A stretch of DNA of 64,000 nt from Geitlerinema sp. BBD 1991-9 (GCA_001657325.1 LWRO01000005.1:248001-312000); one strand, 5' to 3'. Counted from the stretch's first letter, positions 43,602 to 54,703 are shown. Program-made: numbers and translations. Notes: generated by a model not told the origin, from the sequence alone.

Positions 43602-45842
43602 ATGTCACATCCGCTCTACGTTGCATTTATTTGGCACCAACACCAACCGCTTTACAAAAGTCGTGCAGCGAGTACCCCCGACTCAGAGCAGTATCGTCTT
43701 CCGTGGGTGCGACTTCATGGGACGAAAGACTATCTCGACCTAGTTTTGATGTTGGAGAAGTTCCCGACGTTGCATCAGACGGTGAATTTAGTTCCGTCGC
43801 TGATTTTGCAACTCGACGATTATGTTGAGGGAAAAGCCCTCGATCCCTATCTAAAACTGCTGATCTCGCCGCTCGATCGACTGGAATTCAAAGACAAACA
43901 CTTCATTCTCGAACGGTTCTTCGACGCGAACCACCACACCCTGATCGATCCCCATCCTCGCTATCGAGAACTGTTCGAGCAGCGTCATGAGAAGGGCATT
44001 GCTTGGTGTTTGGAACACTGGCAGGATGCCGATTACGGGGATTTGTTGGCGTGGCATAATTTGGCGTGGATCGATCCGCTGTTTTGGGACGATCCCGATA
44101 TCGCTCGGTGGTTGGAAAAGGGCAGAGATTTTACGCTGAGCGATCGACAGCGAATTTTGTCCAAGCAACGAGAGATTATCGCTCGTATCGTCCCGCAACA
44201 TCGGAAAATGCAGGAGTCGGGACAGTTAGAGGTGATGACGAGTCCTTACACTCACCCGATTTTGCCCCTGTTAGCCGATACGAATTCGGGGCGCGTAGCC
44301 GTTCCAGATATGGCACTTCCGCAAAATCGTTTTTTGTGGCAAGGGGATATTTCGCAACATTTGCATCGCGCTTGGAAGCTCTATTGCGAGCGATTCGGAC
44401 AGGAACCGCGCGGGTTGTGGCCGTCGGAACAGTCGGTGAGTCCGACGATTTTACCGGATATTGCCAAGCAGGGATTTAACTGGATTTGTTCGGACGAGGC
44501 GGTTCTCGGTTGGACGCTGCGTCACTTCTTCCATCGCGACAGTACGGGGAACGTGTTAGAACCCGAGTTGTTGTACCGTCCTTATCGGCTGCATACGTCG
44601 GCGGGGGATCTGTCGATCGTGTTCCGCGATCACCGTCTGTCCGATCTCATCGGTTTTACTTACGGTGCGATGAATCCTAAGGAAGCAGCGGCGGATTTGG
44701 TAGGACATTTGACTTCGATCGCTCGATCGTTGAAATCCCATCAAGATGAAGGAACGTTAGAACGGCCTTGGCTGGTGACGATCGCCCTCGACGGCGAAAA
44801 CTGTTGGGAGTTTTATCAGCAAGATGGGAAACCGTTCTTAGAGGCGCTTTATCGAACGCTCAGCCATCATCACGGTTTGAAGTTGGTGACGGTGTCAGAA
44901 TTCCTCGATCGATTCCCGCCGACGGAAACTCTCCCCAGCGAGAAACTGCACAGTGGCTCTTGGGTTGATGGCAGTTTTACCACTTGGATTGGCGATCCGG
45001 TGAAAAATAAAGCTTGGGATCTGCTCTATCACGCGCGTCAAACCTTGGCGAAACACCCGGAAGCCACAGAAGAAGTCAACCCCGAAGCGTGGGAAGCCTT
45101 GTATGCAGCAGAAGGTTCGGATTGGTTCTGGTGGTTTGGGGAAGGTCACAGTTCCGAACACGATGCGATTTTCGATCGACTGTTTCGAGAGCACCTCGCC
45201 GCACTCTATCACGCGCTGAACGAACCGATTCCCGAGGCTGTTCAACATCCCCTGGAAGCGCATGACAAGAAAGGGGATATGCGTCCGCAGAGTTTTATTC
45301 ATCCCATTATCGATGGGGTGGGAGACGAACACGACTGGGATCGTGCCGGACGCATTGAAGTCGGAGGCGCACGAGGTACCATGCACCGCAGTAGTCCCGT
45401 TCAACGGCTTTGGTACGGGTTAGATCACTTGAATTTCTATTTGCGCCTCGATTTTAAGGCGGGAACGGAACCGGGAAAAAACTGTCCGTCAGAATTGCAC
45501 CTGTTGTGGTACTACCCCAATCGTCCGATGCCCACGAGTCCAGCCCCCTTGTACGATTTGCCCGATAAAGCACCGTTGAATTATCGTTTTGCGACACATT
45601 TAGAGGTCGATTTGATCGGTGAGTCGTTTCAAATGAAGCAGGCGACGGTGGACGATCGATGGCGTATTAGCAACAGTCGCGTAAAGGTTGCAATTGATAA
45701 GTGTTTGGAAATCGCGGTGCCTTGGGTCGATTTGCCAACCGAACCGGATTGGAATTTACATTTGATTGCCGTCCTGGCAGAGGATGAGAAGTTTCACGAT
45801 TACATTCCCGAGGAGGGGTTGATTCCGTTAGAAATGCCGTAA
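43602..45842 (+). CDS. Glycoside hydrolase family 57 protein (alpha-glucan-active)
   Basis: 746 aa from ATG 43602. GH57 motifs are clear: YVAFIWHQHQPLY (motif 1), GLWPSEQSVSP (motif 2), GFNWICSDEAVLGW (motif 3, region of the catalytic nucleophile) and VTIALDGENCWEFYQ (motif 4 with the catalytic acid Asp). About 300 C-terminal residues form an accessory, beta-rich domain (RSSPVQRLWYGLDHLNFYLR). GH57 enzymes act on alpha-glucans as amylopullulanase, 4-alpha-glucanotransferase or branching enzyme. The specificity cannot be decided here. In a cyanobacterium the natural substrate is glycogen. Confidence 0.92.
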   Translation: MSHPLYVAFIWHQHQPLYKSRAASTPDSEQYRLPWVRLHGTKDYLDLVLMLEKFPTLHQTVNLVPSLILQLDDYVEGKALDPYLKLLISPLDRLEFKDKHFILERFFDANHHTLIDPHPRYRELFEQRHEKGIAWCLEHWQDADYGDLLAWHNLAWIDPLFWDDPDIARWLEKGRDFTLSDRQRILSKQREIIARIVPQHRKMQESGQLEVMTSPYTHPILPLLADTNSGRVAVPDMALPQNRFLWQGDISQHLHRAWKLYCERFGQEPRGLWPSEQSVSPTILPDIAKQGFNWICSDEAVLGWTLRHFFHRDSTGNVLEPELLYRPYRLHTSAGDLSIVFRDHRLSDLIGFTYGAMNPKEAAADLVGHLTSIARSLKSHQDEGTLERPWLVTIALDGENCWEFYQQDGKPFLEALYRTLSHHHGLKLVTVSEFLDRFPPTETLPSEKLHSGSWVDGSFTTWIGDPVKNKAWDLLYHARQTLAKHPEATEEVNPEAWEALYAAEGSDWFWWFGEGHSSEHDAIFDRLFREHLAALYHALNEPIPEAVQHPLEAHDKKGDMRPQSFIHPIIDGVGDEHDWDRAGRIEVGGARGTMHRSSPVQRLWYGLDHLNFYLRLDFKAGTEPGKNCPSELHLLWYYPNRPMPTSPAPLYDLPDKAPLNYRFATHLEVDLIGESFQMKQATVDDRWRISNSRVKVAIDKCLEIAVPWVDLPTEPDWNLHLIAVLAEDEKFHDYIPEEGLIPLEMP

Positions 45843-45855
45843 TTCGGAAAGGAGA

Positions 45856-45890
45856 AATCGGGGGGCGGTGAGAATCCGTCCCGATTTTTT
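45856..45890 (+). terminator. Intrinsic terminator after the GH57 gene
   Basis: AATCGGG (45856-45862) pairs CCCGATT (45880-45886), with inner G/C pairing, and is followed by a T-run, 14 nt after the stop. The remaining bases to 46197 show no gene or repeat. Confidence 0.85.
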
Positions 45891-46197
45891 GCAATCGTTT
45901 TTTGACGGCGATCTTCCTGAATGAATTGCCGATAAGATTGTGCCGATTTTCTCCCTCGATCGATTGATTGTCGCTACCCGAAAATCAATCGATTTGCCAA
46001 TGGTTCCTAAACTCGGCGTTCTTTCAAGTTGCTACAAACGATCGATCTACAACAATTTAAGATCGAGATCTCCATGGCTAACGATTGAGGTCAGAAACGG
46101 ACATACATCTTTCGGAAAAGCCCCAGCGGCCCGTCCGTCTGCTGCACTGAAGGGTTAGATACAGAAAAAATGCTGTCCCATCGTTTTTAAATCGTTT

Positions 46198-47652
46198 TCA
46201 AACAATTGTACGCAGTTGTAAAGCCGCATCATTGAGATGATGTGTTCCCTCCTTCACCTGACTAATACCACTAGCGGTCTCTTGAGCGGTTTGATTCAGG
46301 TGGGCCATAGCCGTCAGTATCTGTTGAATCGCAGCTGCTTGCTCCTTAGCATTGAAGGAAATTTGTTGACTGTTGAGTGCCACGTTATTGACAGCATCTG
46401 TGACACCTGAAAAAGCTCGGGCCGTCTCTTCTGTAATGCGCACGCTCTCCTTCACCGTCTTTGTTCCTTCATCGGTGGCCGAGATCGTCGTATCGAGTGC
46501 AGTTTGGATGTCCTCGACCAGATCGTTAATTTTCTCTGCCGAGTTTTTGCTTCGATCGGCGAGCTTACGAATTTCACCCGATACAACGGCAAAACCCTTA
46601 CCATGTTCGCCCGCTCGCACTGCTTCTACAGCCGCATTGAGGGCTAACATATTGGTTTGGTTTGCCAAGTCACTCACCAAGCTAGAAATGTTGCCAATCT
46701 GGCTAGTCTGTTCGCTCAAACGCAGGATTTGGTCTGCAATCGCAACGACTTTATCCTGTAAAGTTGCCATCCCTTGAAGCGTCCGCTCGACTGCTTGGAT
46801 TCCCCCTTCTGAGAGATTCAGGGCTTCTTTCGCCCCAGCAGCTGCAGCTTCTGCCTGTTGCGCAGATTGTCGAGAAGAAGCTCCTAACTCATCCATTGTT
46901 GTACTGGTTTCACTGGCAACAGCAGCCTGTTGTTGAGCAATCCGTTCCTGCTGCTCCACACTCGCGGCAATTTCGCTGGAAGAACTGTTGATTTGATTCG
47001 CAGTTAGAGTAATCGGCTGAATGACTTCACGACCGATAAAGATGAGAACGAGAAGGCTCAACATGATAGCGCTAAACGTTCCTCCCACACTGACTAAAGT
47101 CGCCAGTCGAGTAACATCTTCCATCTCAGAAGTGCGCTCGATTAATAATCTTTCTTCTATCTGGATCGCCGCATCAATGGCCGCTCGAACCTCATCCATT
47201 TTGCGTTTGCCTTCTCCCGTTGCAAATTGAGCCGCAAGTTCTTCCTCTTTACCCTCCCGCTTGAGCTGAATCCTCAATTCTAGTTCCTCAAGTTTGAGGT
47301 CGATCAGTTGTTGTAATGTGTCAAGATTTTCCTGTTGAATTGGGTTGTCGCTGGTTAGCTCTCGAATCTTCGCAACTAGACTATTGACATCTTCTCTTCC
47401 CTGGGTGTAAGGTTCCAGAAAATTCTCGCGAGCGGTCACCAGAAAACCCCGTTGTCCAGTTTCGGTATCCACCACAGACTTTTCCAGATCTTTTAGGTTG
47501 CCGATAACATTATATGTATGGCTGACCCAGCCGTTGGTTTCATTCAGTTTCTTCATCGTCGCCCAAGAGATGACTCCAATTGCCGCCATAAGTGTTAGGG
47601 TAATACCAAAGCCAATCCGTATTACCGGTTCGAGTTTTATTTTGCGTGCCAT
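46198..47652 (-). CDS. Methyl-accepting chemotaxis-type receptor with CHASE3 domain
   Basis: 484 aa from ATG 47652. Two membrane spans (about residues 10-30, [19 protein letters not shown], and about 187-208, [20 protein letters not shown]) enclose a CHASE3-like four-helix sensor (about 35-180, [20 protein letters not shown]). The cytoplasmic part has only a short linker instead of a full HAMP and then a methyl-accepting signalling hairpin with the tip [40 protein letters not shown]. Such receptors in cyanobacteria can drive phototaxis/pilus motility or hormogonium movement. No cheA/cheW/cheY genes are near, so it is an orphan receptor. Confidence 0.93.
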   Translation of the reverse strand: MARKIKLEPVIRIGFGITLTLMAAIGVISWATMKKLNETNGWVSHTYNVIGNLKDLEKSVVDTETGQRGFLVTARENFLEPYTQGREDVNSLVAKIRELTSDNPIQQENLDTLQQLIDLKLEELELRIQLKREGKEEELAAQFATGEGKRKMDEVRAAIDAAIQIEERLLIERTSEMEDVTRLATLVSVGGTFSAIMLSLLVLIFIGREVIQPITLTANQINSSSSEIAASVEQQERIAQQQAAVASETSTTMDELGASSRQSAQQAEAAAAGAKEALNLSEGGIQAVERTLQGMATLQDKVVAIADQILRLSEQTSQIGNISSLVSDLANQTNMLALNAAVEAVRAGEHGKGFAVVSGEIRKLADRSKNSAEKINDLVEDIQTALDTTISATDEGTKTVKESVRITEETARAFSGVTDAVNNVALNSQQISFNAKEQAAAIQQILTAMAHLNQTAQETASGISQVKEGTHHLNDAALQLRTIV

Positions 47653-48862
47653 TGCTTCATTTTGAATTGAGGATATACACTATAGAACCCCCCTCATAAT
47701 GACGACTATAGCAGATTTAACTGATTTTCAAGAGCCAATTTTGTAAACAAAACAATAAGATATATTGATTTTTTAAAATAGGCAATAGAGTCCAAGATTT
47801 TAAAATCAATCAACAGAAGAGCAACACTTTGATTGTTTTTTTGTTGATTTCGATGCTCGAGAAACAAAAAAAGTATCGATCTCCTATGCTTAACTATGCA
47901 ATTTTTTGTTTTTGAACGGAATATTGCCGCAAAAATTCTTGAATGGCTCTCTTGGAATTGTGGTGTAATTGGGTTGATTGCGATACCAAGATCGGCGTAG
48001 GGGCGAACGGCCGTTCGCCAAAGATTTTGCAACGTCATAAACTCTACTTATTTCCCTAACTCTAACGAGAATTCTTGAATTTGCAAAAAATCACAAAAGA
48101 AACCAAGAAGCGCCGATTCAAAAAGTCAATCTTTTGTTACCAAACACTCGTCAGGCATTGAGACTGTAAAGCCTGTCGTTGTTTTTAAAACTCAAGATCG
48201 GCAAATTGATTACAGCGCTTTCAATTTTTTAAAACAGGGGTTGTTTTGGGAAAAGACTTCACTGGTAATGGAAAGAATACGGTCGGTTTTGTCAGCCAGT
48301 GACGAAGCCAAGACTTTCAGCCAAAACGGTTATTGCTTTGCGATCGTGCTTCCTCGCCAGAAGCCGCTCCTCTAATATTAGAAGAACGATCGACGCTGCC
48401 ACATCGCCATCGGAAGCGGAGCTTGGGGATGTTCGGGCCTAGTATGAGGCTTAGTGGTGGACACGACACTCCTGCTGGAATTGGGAATTTTACCGAGATC
48501 GGCGAGCGAAACGATCCTAGCTCGATCGATTTGGCACAATAGAACTATCGGTCAACGTCCCCGATCGTCTTCAGATCGTGTCGAAATTCGAGACTTTGGC
48601 GTATACCAACTGTGTGGTGGAGGTTGCACCGGTTCGGACAGTGGTTCGATCGAACGGCAAAACGCCTCTCCGTGTTGCTCCCACTTATCCGAGTCTCGAC
48701 ATCCCGAGATCGTTACTTACAGATCTCCTTCACGATCTACGCGATTAAATCCCGATAATCTTGCAGTTTTGCACGATCCCGACGGGAAGGTTAATATAAA
48801 TTAACATAGACGCTCATAAAACCGAAAAAAACCGCCCATAAGAACGAGGAGGAATAGCCCCG
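47653..48862. other. 1.2-kb intergenic region upstream of ftsH
   Basis: Largest non-coding stretch outside the CRISPR. The left half (about 47700-48150) is AT-rich; the right half (about 48330-48780) returns to CGATCG-rich, gene-like composition with two overlapping short frames (48333-48542, 48454-48804) that resemble no family I know. AGGAGG at 48847-48852 is the ftsH ribosome-binding site. A decayed gene or a long regulated 5' leader are both possible. Confidence 0.4.
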
Positions 48863-50707
48863 GTGAACAAACGGTGGAGAAATGCAGGGTTGTACGCACT
48901 GTTGGCGATCGTCGTTATCGCGTTAGCGACGGCGTTCTTCGACCAACAGCCCCAAGCCCGAAAAACAGCAAAATACAGCGATTTTATCCATGCGGTCGAA
49001 TCCGGCGAAGTTGAAGGAACGGTGAACTTGAGTGCAGATCGCACTCAAGCAATCTACACCGATCCTGATGGTAGCGGTAAAGTCGTCGTGAACCTGCCCA
49101 ACGATCCTCAACTGATCGATATCCTCACCGATAACGGTTTAGACGTTCGGGTCACGCCACAAAGCGACGATGGCTTCTGGTTCCGGGCGCTCAGCAGCTT
49201 GTTCTTCCCGATCTTGTTGCTCGTCGGTTTGTTTTTCCTGTTGCGCCGCGCTCAAGCCGGGCCGGGAAGCCAAGCGATGAACTTCGGCAAGTCGAAAGCA
49301 CGGGTGCAAATGGAACCCCAAACTCAAGTCACTTTCGGGGATGTGGCAGGTATCGAACAAGCCAAACTCGAACTGACTGAGGTGGTAGACTTCCTGAAAA
49401 ACGCCGATCGATTCACGGCTGTCGGTGCGAAAATCCCCAAAGGGGTGCTGCTCGTCGGACCGCCGGGAACGGGTAAAACGCTGTTAGCGCGTGCCGTGGC
49501 TGGGGAAGCTGGCGTTCCCTTCTTTTCTATCTCCGGTTCTGAATTTGTGGAGATGTTTGTCGGGGTTGGTGCTTCTCGCGTCCGCGACTTGTTCGAGCAA
49601 GCCAAACAAAACGCCCCTTGTATCGTCTTCATTGACGAGATCGATGCCGTTGGTCGCCAGCGGGGTGCTGGGTTAGGCGGTGGTAACGACGAACGGGAAC
49701 AAACCCTCAACCAACTTCTGACGGAAATGGACGGGTTTGAAGGCAACACCGGTATTATCATTATTGCTGCGACGAACCGTCCCGACGTGCTGGATGCGGC
49801 TTTGATGCGTCCCGGCCGCTTCGATCGACAAGTGGTCGTCGATCGACCCGATTATGCCGGACGCCTGGAAATCCTGAACGTTCACGCTCGCGGCAAAACC
49901 CTTTCCAAAGATGTGGATTTGGAAAAAATTGCCCGTCGTACACCTGGGTTTACGGGTGCTGACTTGTCCAATTTGCTCAACGAGGCGGCGATTCTGGCAG
50001 CACGGCGCAACTTGACGGAAATCTCGATGGATGAGGTGAACGACGCGATCGATCGCGTTCTCGCAGGTCCCGAGAAGAAAGACCGCGTCATGAGCGAGAA
50101 ACGCAAAACCCTCGTTGCCTATCACGAAGCCGGACACGCCCTCGTCGGTGCGCTGATGCCCGATTACGACCCGGTGCAAAAAATCAGCATCATCCCTCGC
50201 GGTGCTGCGGGGGGTTTGACGTGGTTCACGCCGAGTGAAGATCGCATGGATTCGGGTCTGTACTCGCGTTCGTACCTGCAAAACCAAATGGCCGTTGCCC
50301 TTGGCGGTCGCATTGCTGAAGAAATCGTCTTCGGTGAAGAAGAAGTGACCACGGGTGCGTCGAACGATTTGCAACAGGTCGCTCGGGTCGCACGTCAGAT
50401 GGTGACGCGCTTCGGAATGAGCGATCGATTGGGCCCTGTCGCCCTCGGCCGTCAGCAGGGCAATATGTTCCTCGGTCGCGAAATCGCTGCCGAACGGGAC
50501 TTTTCGGAAGAGACAGCCGCCGCCATTGACGAAGAGGTGAGCAAGTTAGTTGACGAAGCTTACACTCGCGCCAAACAGGTGCTGCTCGGAAATCGCTCGG
50601 TTCTCGATCGACTGGCGGATATGTTAGTCGAGAAAGAAACCGTCGATGCAGATGAACTTCAAGACCTCTTGGCTGAAAGTGACGTGAAAATGGCAGCAAT
50701 TGTTTAG
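48863..50707 (+). CDS. ftsH: ATP-dependent zinc metalloprotease FtsH
   Basis: 614 aa from GTG 48863 with AGGAGG ten bases upstream. Two N-terminal membrane spans (about residues 9-27 and 112-128, [18 protein letters not shown]) flank a lumenal/periplasmic domain. The AAA domain has Walker A GPPGTGKT (199-206), Walker [15 protein letters not shown] and the pore/second-region-of-homology [20 protein letters not shown]. The protease domain has the zinc site HEAGH (His421-His425). Cyanobacteria have several FtsH paralogues that degrade damaged D1 and other membrane proteins as hetero-hexamers. Which paralogue this is cannot be told from the sequence alone. Confidence 0.97.
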   Translation: MNKRWRNAGLYALLAIVVIALATAFFDQQPQARKTAKYSDFIHAVESGEVEGTVNLSADRTQAIYTDPDGSGKVVVNLPNDPQLIDILTDNGLDVRVTPQSDDGFWFRALSSLFFPILLLVGLFFLLRRAQAGPGSQAMNFGKSKARVQMEPQTQVTFGDVAGIEQAKLELTEVVDFLKNADRFTAVGAKIPKGVLLVGPPGTGKTLLARAVAGEAGVPFFSISGSEFVEMFVGVGASRVRDLFEQAKQNAPCIVFIDEIDAVGRQRGAGLGGGNDEREQTLNQLLTEMDGFEGNTGIIIIAATNRPDVLDAALMRPGRFDRQVVVDRPDYAGRLEILNVHARGKTLSKDVDLEKIARRTPGFTGADLSNLLNEAAILAARRNLTEISMDEVNDAIDRVLAGPEKKDRVMSEKRKTLVAYHEAGHALVGALMPDYDPVQKISIIPRGAAGGLTWFTPSEDRMDSGLYSRSYLQNQMAVALGGRIAEEIVFGEEEVTTGASNDLQQVARVARQMVTRFGMSDRLGPVALGRQQGNMFLGREIAAERDFSEETAAAIDEEVSKLVDEAYTRAKQVLLGNRSVLDRLADMLVEKETVDADELQDLLAESDVKMAAIV

Positions 50708-50990
50708 AGGTGAGATCTAAGCCCTGAGTCAAATGTTCTGTAAGAACACAAGAAATTCGACCTTCGTTTCTTGCAGAAGATATCTAAAGTGAACTTGATT
50801 TTCGATCGGGGAGGTTCCAGACAATAGGAATCGCCCCGATTTGATAGGAGAGGGATAATTTCGGGTTCGAGTCGATCTCAAACAAAAGTCGGTTTTCCTC
50901 GGTACGATTTTCACAGACGAGCCGTCTGTTCTCGGTAGTGGGAAACCATCGATCCGAAATCCACTTCTCAAATCAGTGAATAAAATTGCC

Positions 50991-51026
50991 CCCGTAGAGT
51001 CCTTGCATGCAAGGACTCTACGGGGT
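50991..51026. terminator. Perfect 36-bp palindrome, bidirectional terminator
   Basis: CCCCGTAGAGTCCTTGCA (50991-51008) is followed directly by its exact reverse complement (51009-51026). It lies between the converging ftsH and terD genes (stop-to-stop region 50708-51131), where a terminator for both strands is expected. It belongs to the GTAGAG hairpin family. Nothing else is recognised in the 424-base gap. Confidence 0.75.
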
Positions 51027-51131
51027 TTCAGTCGAACGGACAAAAACACCCTTTCGGAATCCGATTCCGTATGATTTGAGAAAGACCGAGAACGAAACTA
51101 ATAGCTTCCCGATGCTGAAGCTCGATATTCG

Positions 51132-51734
51132 CTAGTTGTAAAAGTTGACCAGTTCCCCGAGTCCGCTGACTTTCACGCCTTCACCGACGGCTGCCATATT
51201 CCAACCACCGTTATGTCGGTAAATTTCGGCGACGATCGTGCCGGTCATCCCTTGGTATTCAGTACCGGATAGATCGTAGCGGGCGAGTTCTTTCTGGTTC
51301 GATCGATCGACCAGACGAATAAAGGCGTTTTGAACTTGTCCGAAATCTTGTTTTCGCTTGACACAATCGTAAATGTTAACCGTGAAGATAAGCGTTGTAA
51401 TTTCTGAGGGGATTTTAGATAAGTCGATGGTGATTTGTTCGTCGTCTCCTTCTCCGGCTCCGGTTAGGTTGTCCCCCAGATGCTCGATCGAACCGGAGTG
51501 GTGGGTGAGATTGCCAAAGTAAACGACATTGCCTAAATCTTCAACTTTGCCGTTACGATCGAGACAAATGACGGACGCATCTAAGTCAATGTCTTGAGCT
51601 TTAGTGAAATTGTCCGAGGAAGCCTTCTTCGAGCGATCGACGACATCCCATCCGAGTCCGCACAGAAGTTGGGTTAGTCCTGGCGATGCTTCGGCAAGAG
51701 AAATACTTTCTCCTTTATGCAGCTGAATTCCCAT
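51132..51734 (-). CDS. terD: TerD-family calcium-binding stress protein
   Basis: 200 aa from ATG 51734, giving the standard start MGIQLHKGESISLAEASPGL. Family motifs: GLGWDVVDRSKKASS, FTKAQDIDLDASVICLDRNG, VVYFGNLTHHSGSIEHLGDN, LTGAGEGDDEQITIDLSKIP, and the C-terminal GWNMAAVGEGVKVSGLGELV. The acidic loops bind calcium in characterised members. TerD proteins belong to the tellurite/stress-response family; the role in cyanobacteria is poorly defined. No other ter genes are adjacent. Confidence 0.93.
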   Translation of the reverse strand: MGIQLHKGESISLAEASPGLTQLLCGLGWDVVDRSKKASSDNFTKAQDIDLDASVICLDRNGKVEDLGNVVYFGNLTHHSGSIEHLGDNLTGAGEGDDEQITIDLSKIPSEITTLIFTVNIYDCVKRKQDFGQVQNAFIRLVDRSNQKELARYDLSGTEYQGMTGTIVAEIYRHNGGWNMAAVGEGVKVSGLGELVNFYN

Positions 51735-52229
51735 GATTGTGACCTCTTTGCTGTAGCAATCGAGTCGTGAAGCCCTATCTTTCATTAAACCAGTTTCGCT
51801 GGCCGGACGGAGAGCAGATAGGAAATTTCGATTCGATCGCGTTTAGAGCCAACGAGACGGAGATCGATTGGGTCTGGGAAACAAACGGGTGCAAACGAAA
51901 TTTGCAATTCGATCGCCAAGTTCTATCCTGCCTCAAACCGGGTTGCCATCTATCCCAGGGGCGAGCTGACATCGTTAGCGTTTCAGAACCACTCGATGCC
52001 GTCTCGCAAACTGCATACAGAATCTGGTTCAGTCAATCCTCCGGGATATTCTCTCTCTCCTCATTTCGATCGGCAAGGACTCGACAGAATTTTGCACGAT
52101 CTCGGGACACAGTCGGTCAACAAGCCGAGGCTAACAGAATGTCAGTTCAAATCGGGAGATTGCGATCGTATTGCCATATTTCCCCTCTCAAGAGGTGGAG
52201 AAAGCGCTCAAAGCACAATTCAAAATGTA
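51735..52229. other. Intergenic region, no gene seen
   Basis: 495 bases upstream of terD and downstream of the GAF-PAS gene. A plus-strand frame spans 51767-52342, but it overlaps the GAF-PAS gene and its product is Arg/Ser/Phe-rich without family resemblance, so I do not call it. Confidence 0.45.
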
Positions 52230-53237
52230 TTATCGGTCTACTAATCTCACCGTTCCCACAATTGCCGGTTTCCCGTAGAATTTCGTTCTGTTTCCTTCAA
52301 TTTCGAGATCGATTTGCTCCTCGTATTTCGTTTGACCTTTAAAAGTACACGCAAACCCTTTTACATGACCGCGAAAACATCGATCGAGGGCCTCGAAAAT
52401 CTGAGTCCTCGATTCCGAGGCGGCCAGGTCGAACATCGAATCGAGGGCAACGAGTTCTTCAAAAGAATAGTGAAAAATTTCTGCAAATCGAGGGTTGACA
52501 TAGAGAAACTTACCGTTCGCGGTGACGATGTAAAGTCCAGTGAAAGCTAAATCCCCTGTCGAGGACGTTCGATCGTGTGTGGGAACGGTTGGCGTGTCCA
52601 GGGGAGTACTCACCTCATTGTCCGGTGGTAGCACTTCGCATCGCAGGTGGACGTTATCGAGGGCGAGCGCCACGACTTCCGCCAAGTTTTCGACATACTT
52701 CACGACCGATCTTTCGTTGAAATGTCCCGGTGCAGAGTGCATCAGTGTCAGCACGCCGAGCAGTCTTCGTCCTTTGGAAAGGGGAACGCACAACGCCGAA
52801 CGCACTTGATAGGGTTCATAGGGCAAGGTCAACCATCGATCGTCCGTCAGTGTATCTTCTACGAGTCCGATACAGCGATGCTGAATCACCCAACCCGCCA
52901 GTCCGCGATCGAGAACTTGGCCGATCAGCGTGCGCTTCAACTCGCGCATCGTAGCCCCTCGTGCCAAAATACTTTCCGTGACGACCCCGTTGTCGTCGAG
53001 TAGAAAAATACTACTTTCTTCAGCCTCCGTCATCTGTCCGAACAGTTGCACCACAGTCAAACACGCCGATTTAATCGCGAGATGACCTTTCGATGCTTGT
53101 TGAGTCGCATTAATACGAGCGATCAGTTCGTGTTGCACGTCGATCGTCGTTTGCAAAGCTTGAAAATCTGTTAGCTCTCGCTCTAAGGCATCGAGTTGAG
53201 TCGTGCCGTCTTTTGGGGTTCGATCGGGATAGTTCAT
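52230..53237 (-). CDS. GAF-PAS sensory protein without output domain
   Basis: 335 aa from ATG 53237 (MNYPDRTPKDGTTQLDALER); the frame extends 22 codons further but would overlap the upstream region of purB. A short coiled coil precedes a GAF domain (about residues 48-195, CLTVVQLFGQMTEAEESSIF, ALCVPLSKGRRLLGVLTLMH). A PAS domain follows (about 228-335, FTGLYIVTANGKFLYVNPRF, AEIFHYSFEELVALDSMFDL). The protein ends after the PAS; no kinase, GGDEF, phosphatase or DNA-binding domain is present. It lacks the conserved chromophore Cys pattern of phytochrome-like GAFs. It may act by binding a partner. It is divergent from purB. Confidence 0.85.
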   Translation of the reverse strand: MNYPDRTPKDGTTQLDALERELTDFQALQTTIDVQHELIARINATQQASKGHLAIKSACLTVVQLFGQMTEAEESSIFLLDDNGVVTESILARGATMRELKRTLIGQVLDRGLAGWVIQHRCIGLVEDTLTDDRWLTLPYEPYQVRSALCVPLSKGRRLLGVLTLMHSAPGHFNERSVVKYVENLAEVVALALDNVHLRCEVLPPDNEVSTPLDTPTVPTHDRTSSTGDLAFTGLYIVTANGKFLYVNPRFAEIFHYSFEELVALDSMFDLAASESRTQIFEALDRCFRGHVKGFACTFKGQTKYEEQIDLEIEGNRTKFYGKPAIVGTVRLVDR

Positions 53238-53404
53238 CTTAAACCTCGGGTATGTCTGCACCAACTGTTGTTCGCTCGTGCGAGGCACAAAGTTCGCCCC
53301 CACAGCGCAAACGAAAAACTTGGGAATACAAATTTATTTAAAGGACGATCGGGCGAGTTAAGCCGCCGTACTACAATATTACGGTTGTGATGCATTGATG
53401 GTGG

Positions 53405-54703
53405 ATGTCGATCGAACGTTACACGCTCCCTGAAATGGGAGATCTTTGGACCGATCGTTATAAGTATCGGACTTGGTTACAGGTTGAAATTGCAGTTTGT
53501 GAAGCCCAAGCAGAATTGGGGTATATTCCGTCGGACGCAGTTGATGAAATTAAAGCGAAAGCTGACTTCGACCCCAAACGAATTCTCGAAATCGAGGCTG
53601 AAGTCCGCCATGACGTGATTGCTTTTCTGACGAACGTTAACGAGTACGTCGGCGAGGCGGGCCGCTACATCCACCTCGGAATGACGAGCTCGGATATGTT
53701 AGATACGGCGCTGGCTTTACAAATGGTTTCCAGCCTCGACGTTCTCCTCAAGCGCCTCGAAGATGCGATTCAAGCGATTCGCTATCAAGCACAACAGCAT
53801 CGCAACACCGTGATGGTCGGACGATCTCACGGCATCCACGCGGAACCGATTACGTTTGGTTTTAAATTGGCGGGTTGGCTGGCGGAGATGTTGCGCCACC
53901 GAGATCGATTGGTGAACTTGCGAAAATATATCGCGGTTGGGAAGATTTCTGGTGCTGTCGGAACTTACGCCAACATCGACCCCCGCGTTGAAGCACTGGC
54001 GTGTCAGAAGTTAGGCTTGGAGCCGGATACTGCTTCGACACAGGTGATCTCTCGCGATCGACACGCGGAATTCGTACAGCATTTGGCGTTGTTATCCGCC
54101 TCCCTCGAACGCTTTTCTGTAGAAATTCGTAACCTCCAGCGCACAGACGTGCTGGAAGTCGAGGAATATTTCTCGAAGGGTCAAAAAGGCTCGTCGGCAA
54201 TGCCCCACAAGCGCAATCCCATTCGATCGGAACGGCTTTCGGGGTTGGCGAGAATCGTGCGCGGCAATGCCGTTGCTGCGTTGGAAAACGTTGCGCTGTG
54301 GCACGAACGGGATATTTCGCACAGTTCCGTCGAACGGATGATCTTACCCGATTCCTGCACGGTGGTTCACTTCATGTTGCACGAGTTCACGGGTTTGATC
54401 AAACACTTGTTGGTGTATCCCGAGAACATGGTGCGAAATATGAACCTCTACGGGGGGGTGATTTTCAGTCAGCGCGTGTTGCTGGCTTTGGTGAATAAGG
54501 GATTGACGCGCGAGGACGCTTACGCCATCGTTCAATCCTGCGCTCACGAAGCCTGGAACCAACCTAACGGTGATTTCCGCAAGTTAATTACTCACGATCC
54601 CCGCGTGAAGCAACATCTCTCGATCGGGGAAATTGACGATTGCTTCGATCCCAAACATCACTTGCAGAACTTGGATGAAGTTTATCAACGCTTGAATATT
54701 TAA
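53405..54703 (+). CDS. purB: Adenylosuccinate lyase
   Basis: 432 aa from ATG 53405 (MSIERYTLPEMGDLWTDRYK). Fumarase-superfamily signatures: HLGMTSSDMLDTALALQM, VMVGRSHGIHAEPITFGFKL, and the flexible catalytic loop KGSSAMPHKRNPIRSERLSG. The enzyme acts twice in purine synthesis, splitting SAICAR to AICAR and adenylosuccinate to AMP. Length is typical of the shorter B. subtilis-like form. It is followed by a GTAGAG hairpin and a MITE-like element. Confidence 0.97.
   Translation: MSIERYTLPEMGDLWTDRYKYRTWLQVEIAVCEAQAELGYIPSDAVDEIKAKADFDPKRILEIEAEVRHDVIAFLTNVNEYVGEAGRYIHLGMTSSDMLDTALALQMVSSLDVLLKRLEDAIQAIRYQAQQHRNTVMVGRSHGIHAEPITFGFKLAGWLAEMLRHRDRLVNLRKYIAVGKISGAVGTYANIDPRVEALACQKLGLEPDTASTQVISRDRHAEFVQHLALLSASLERFSVEIRNLQRTDVLEVEEYFSKGQKGSSAMPHKRNPIRSERLSGLARIVRGNAVAALENVALWHERDISHSSVERMILPDSCTVVHFMLHEFTGLIKHLLVYPENMVRNMNLYGGVIFSQRVLLALVNKGLTREDAYAIVQSCAHEAWNQPNGDFRKLITHDPRVKQHLSIGEIDDCFDPKHHLQNLDEVYQRLNI

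Noticed and set aside
47706-48038. 110-codon minus-strand frame upstream of the chemoreceptor gene
   Set aside because: AT-rich sequence with no family resemblance and no ribosome-binding site.
51767-52342. 191-codon plus-strand frame between terD and the GAF-PAS gene
   Set aside because: It overlaps the GAF-PAS gene, has Arg/Ser/Phe-rich non-protein composition and no recognisable motif.
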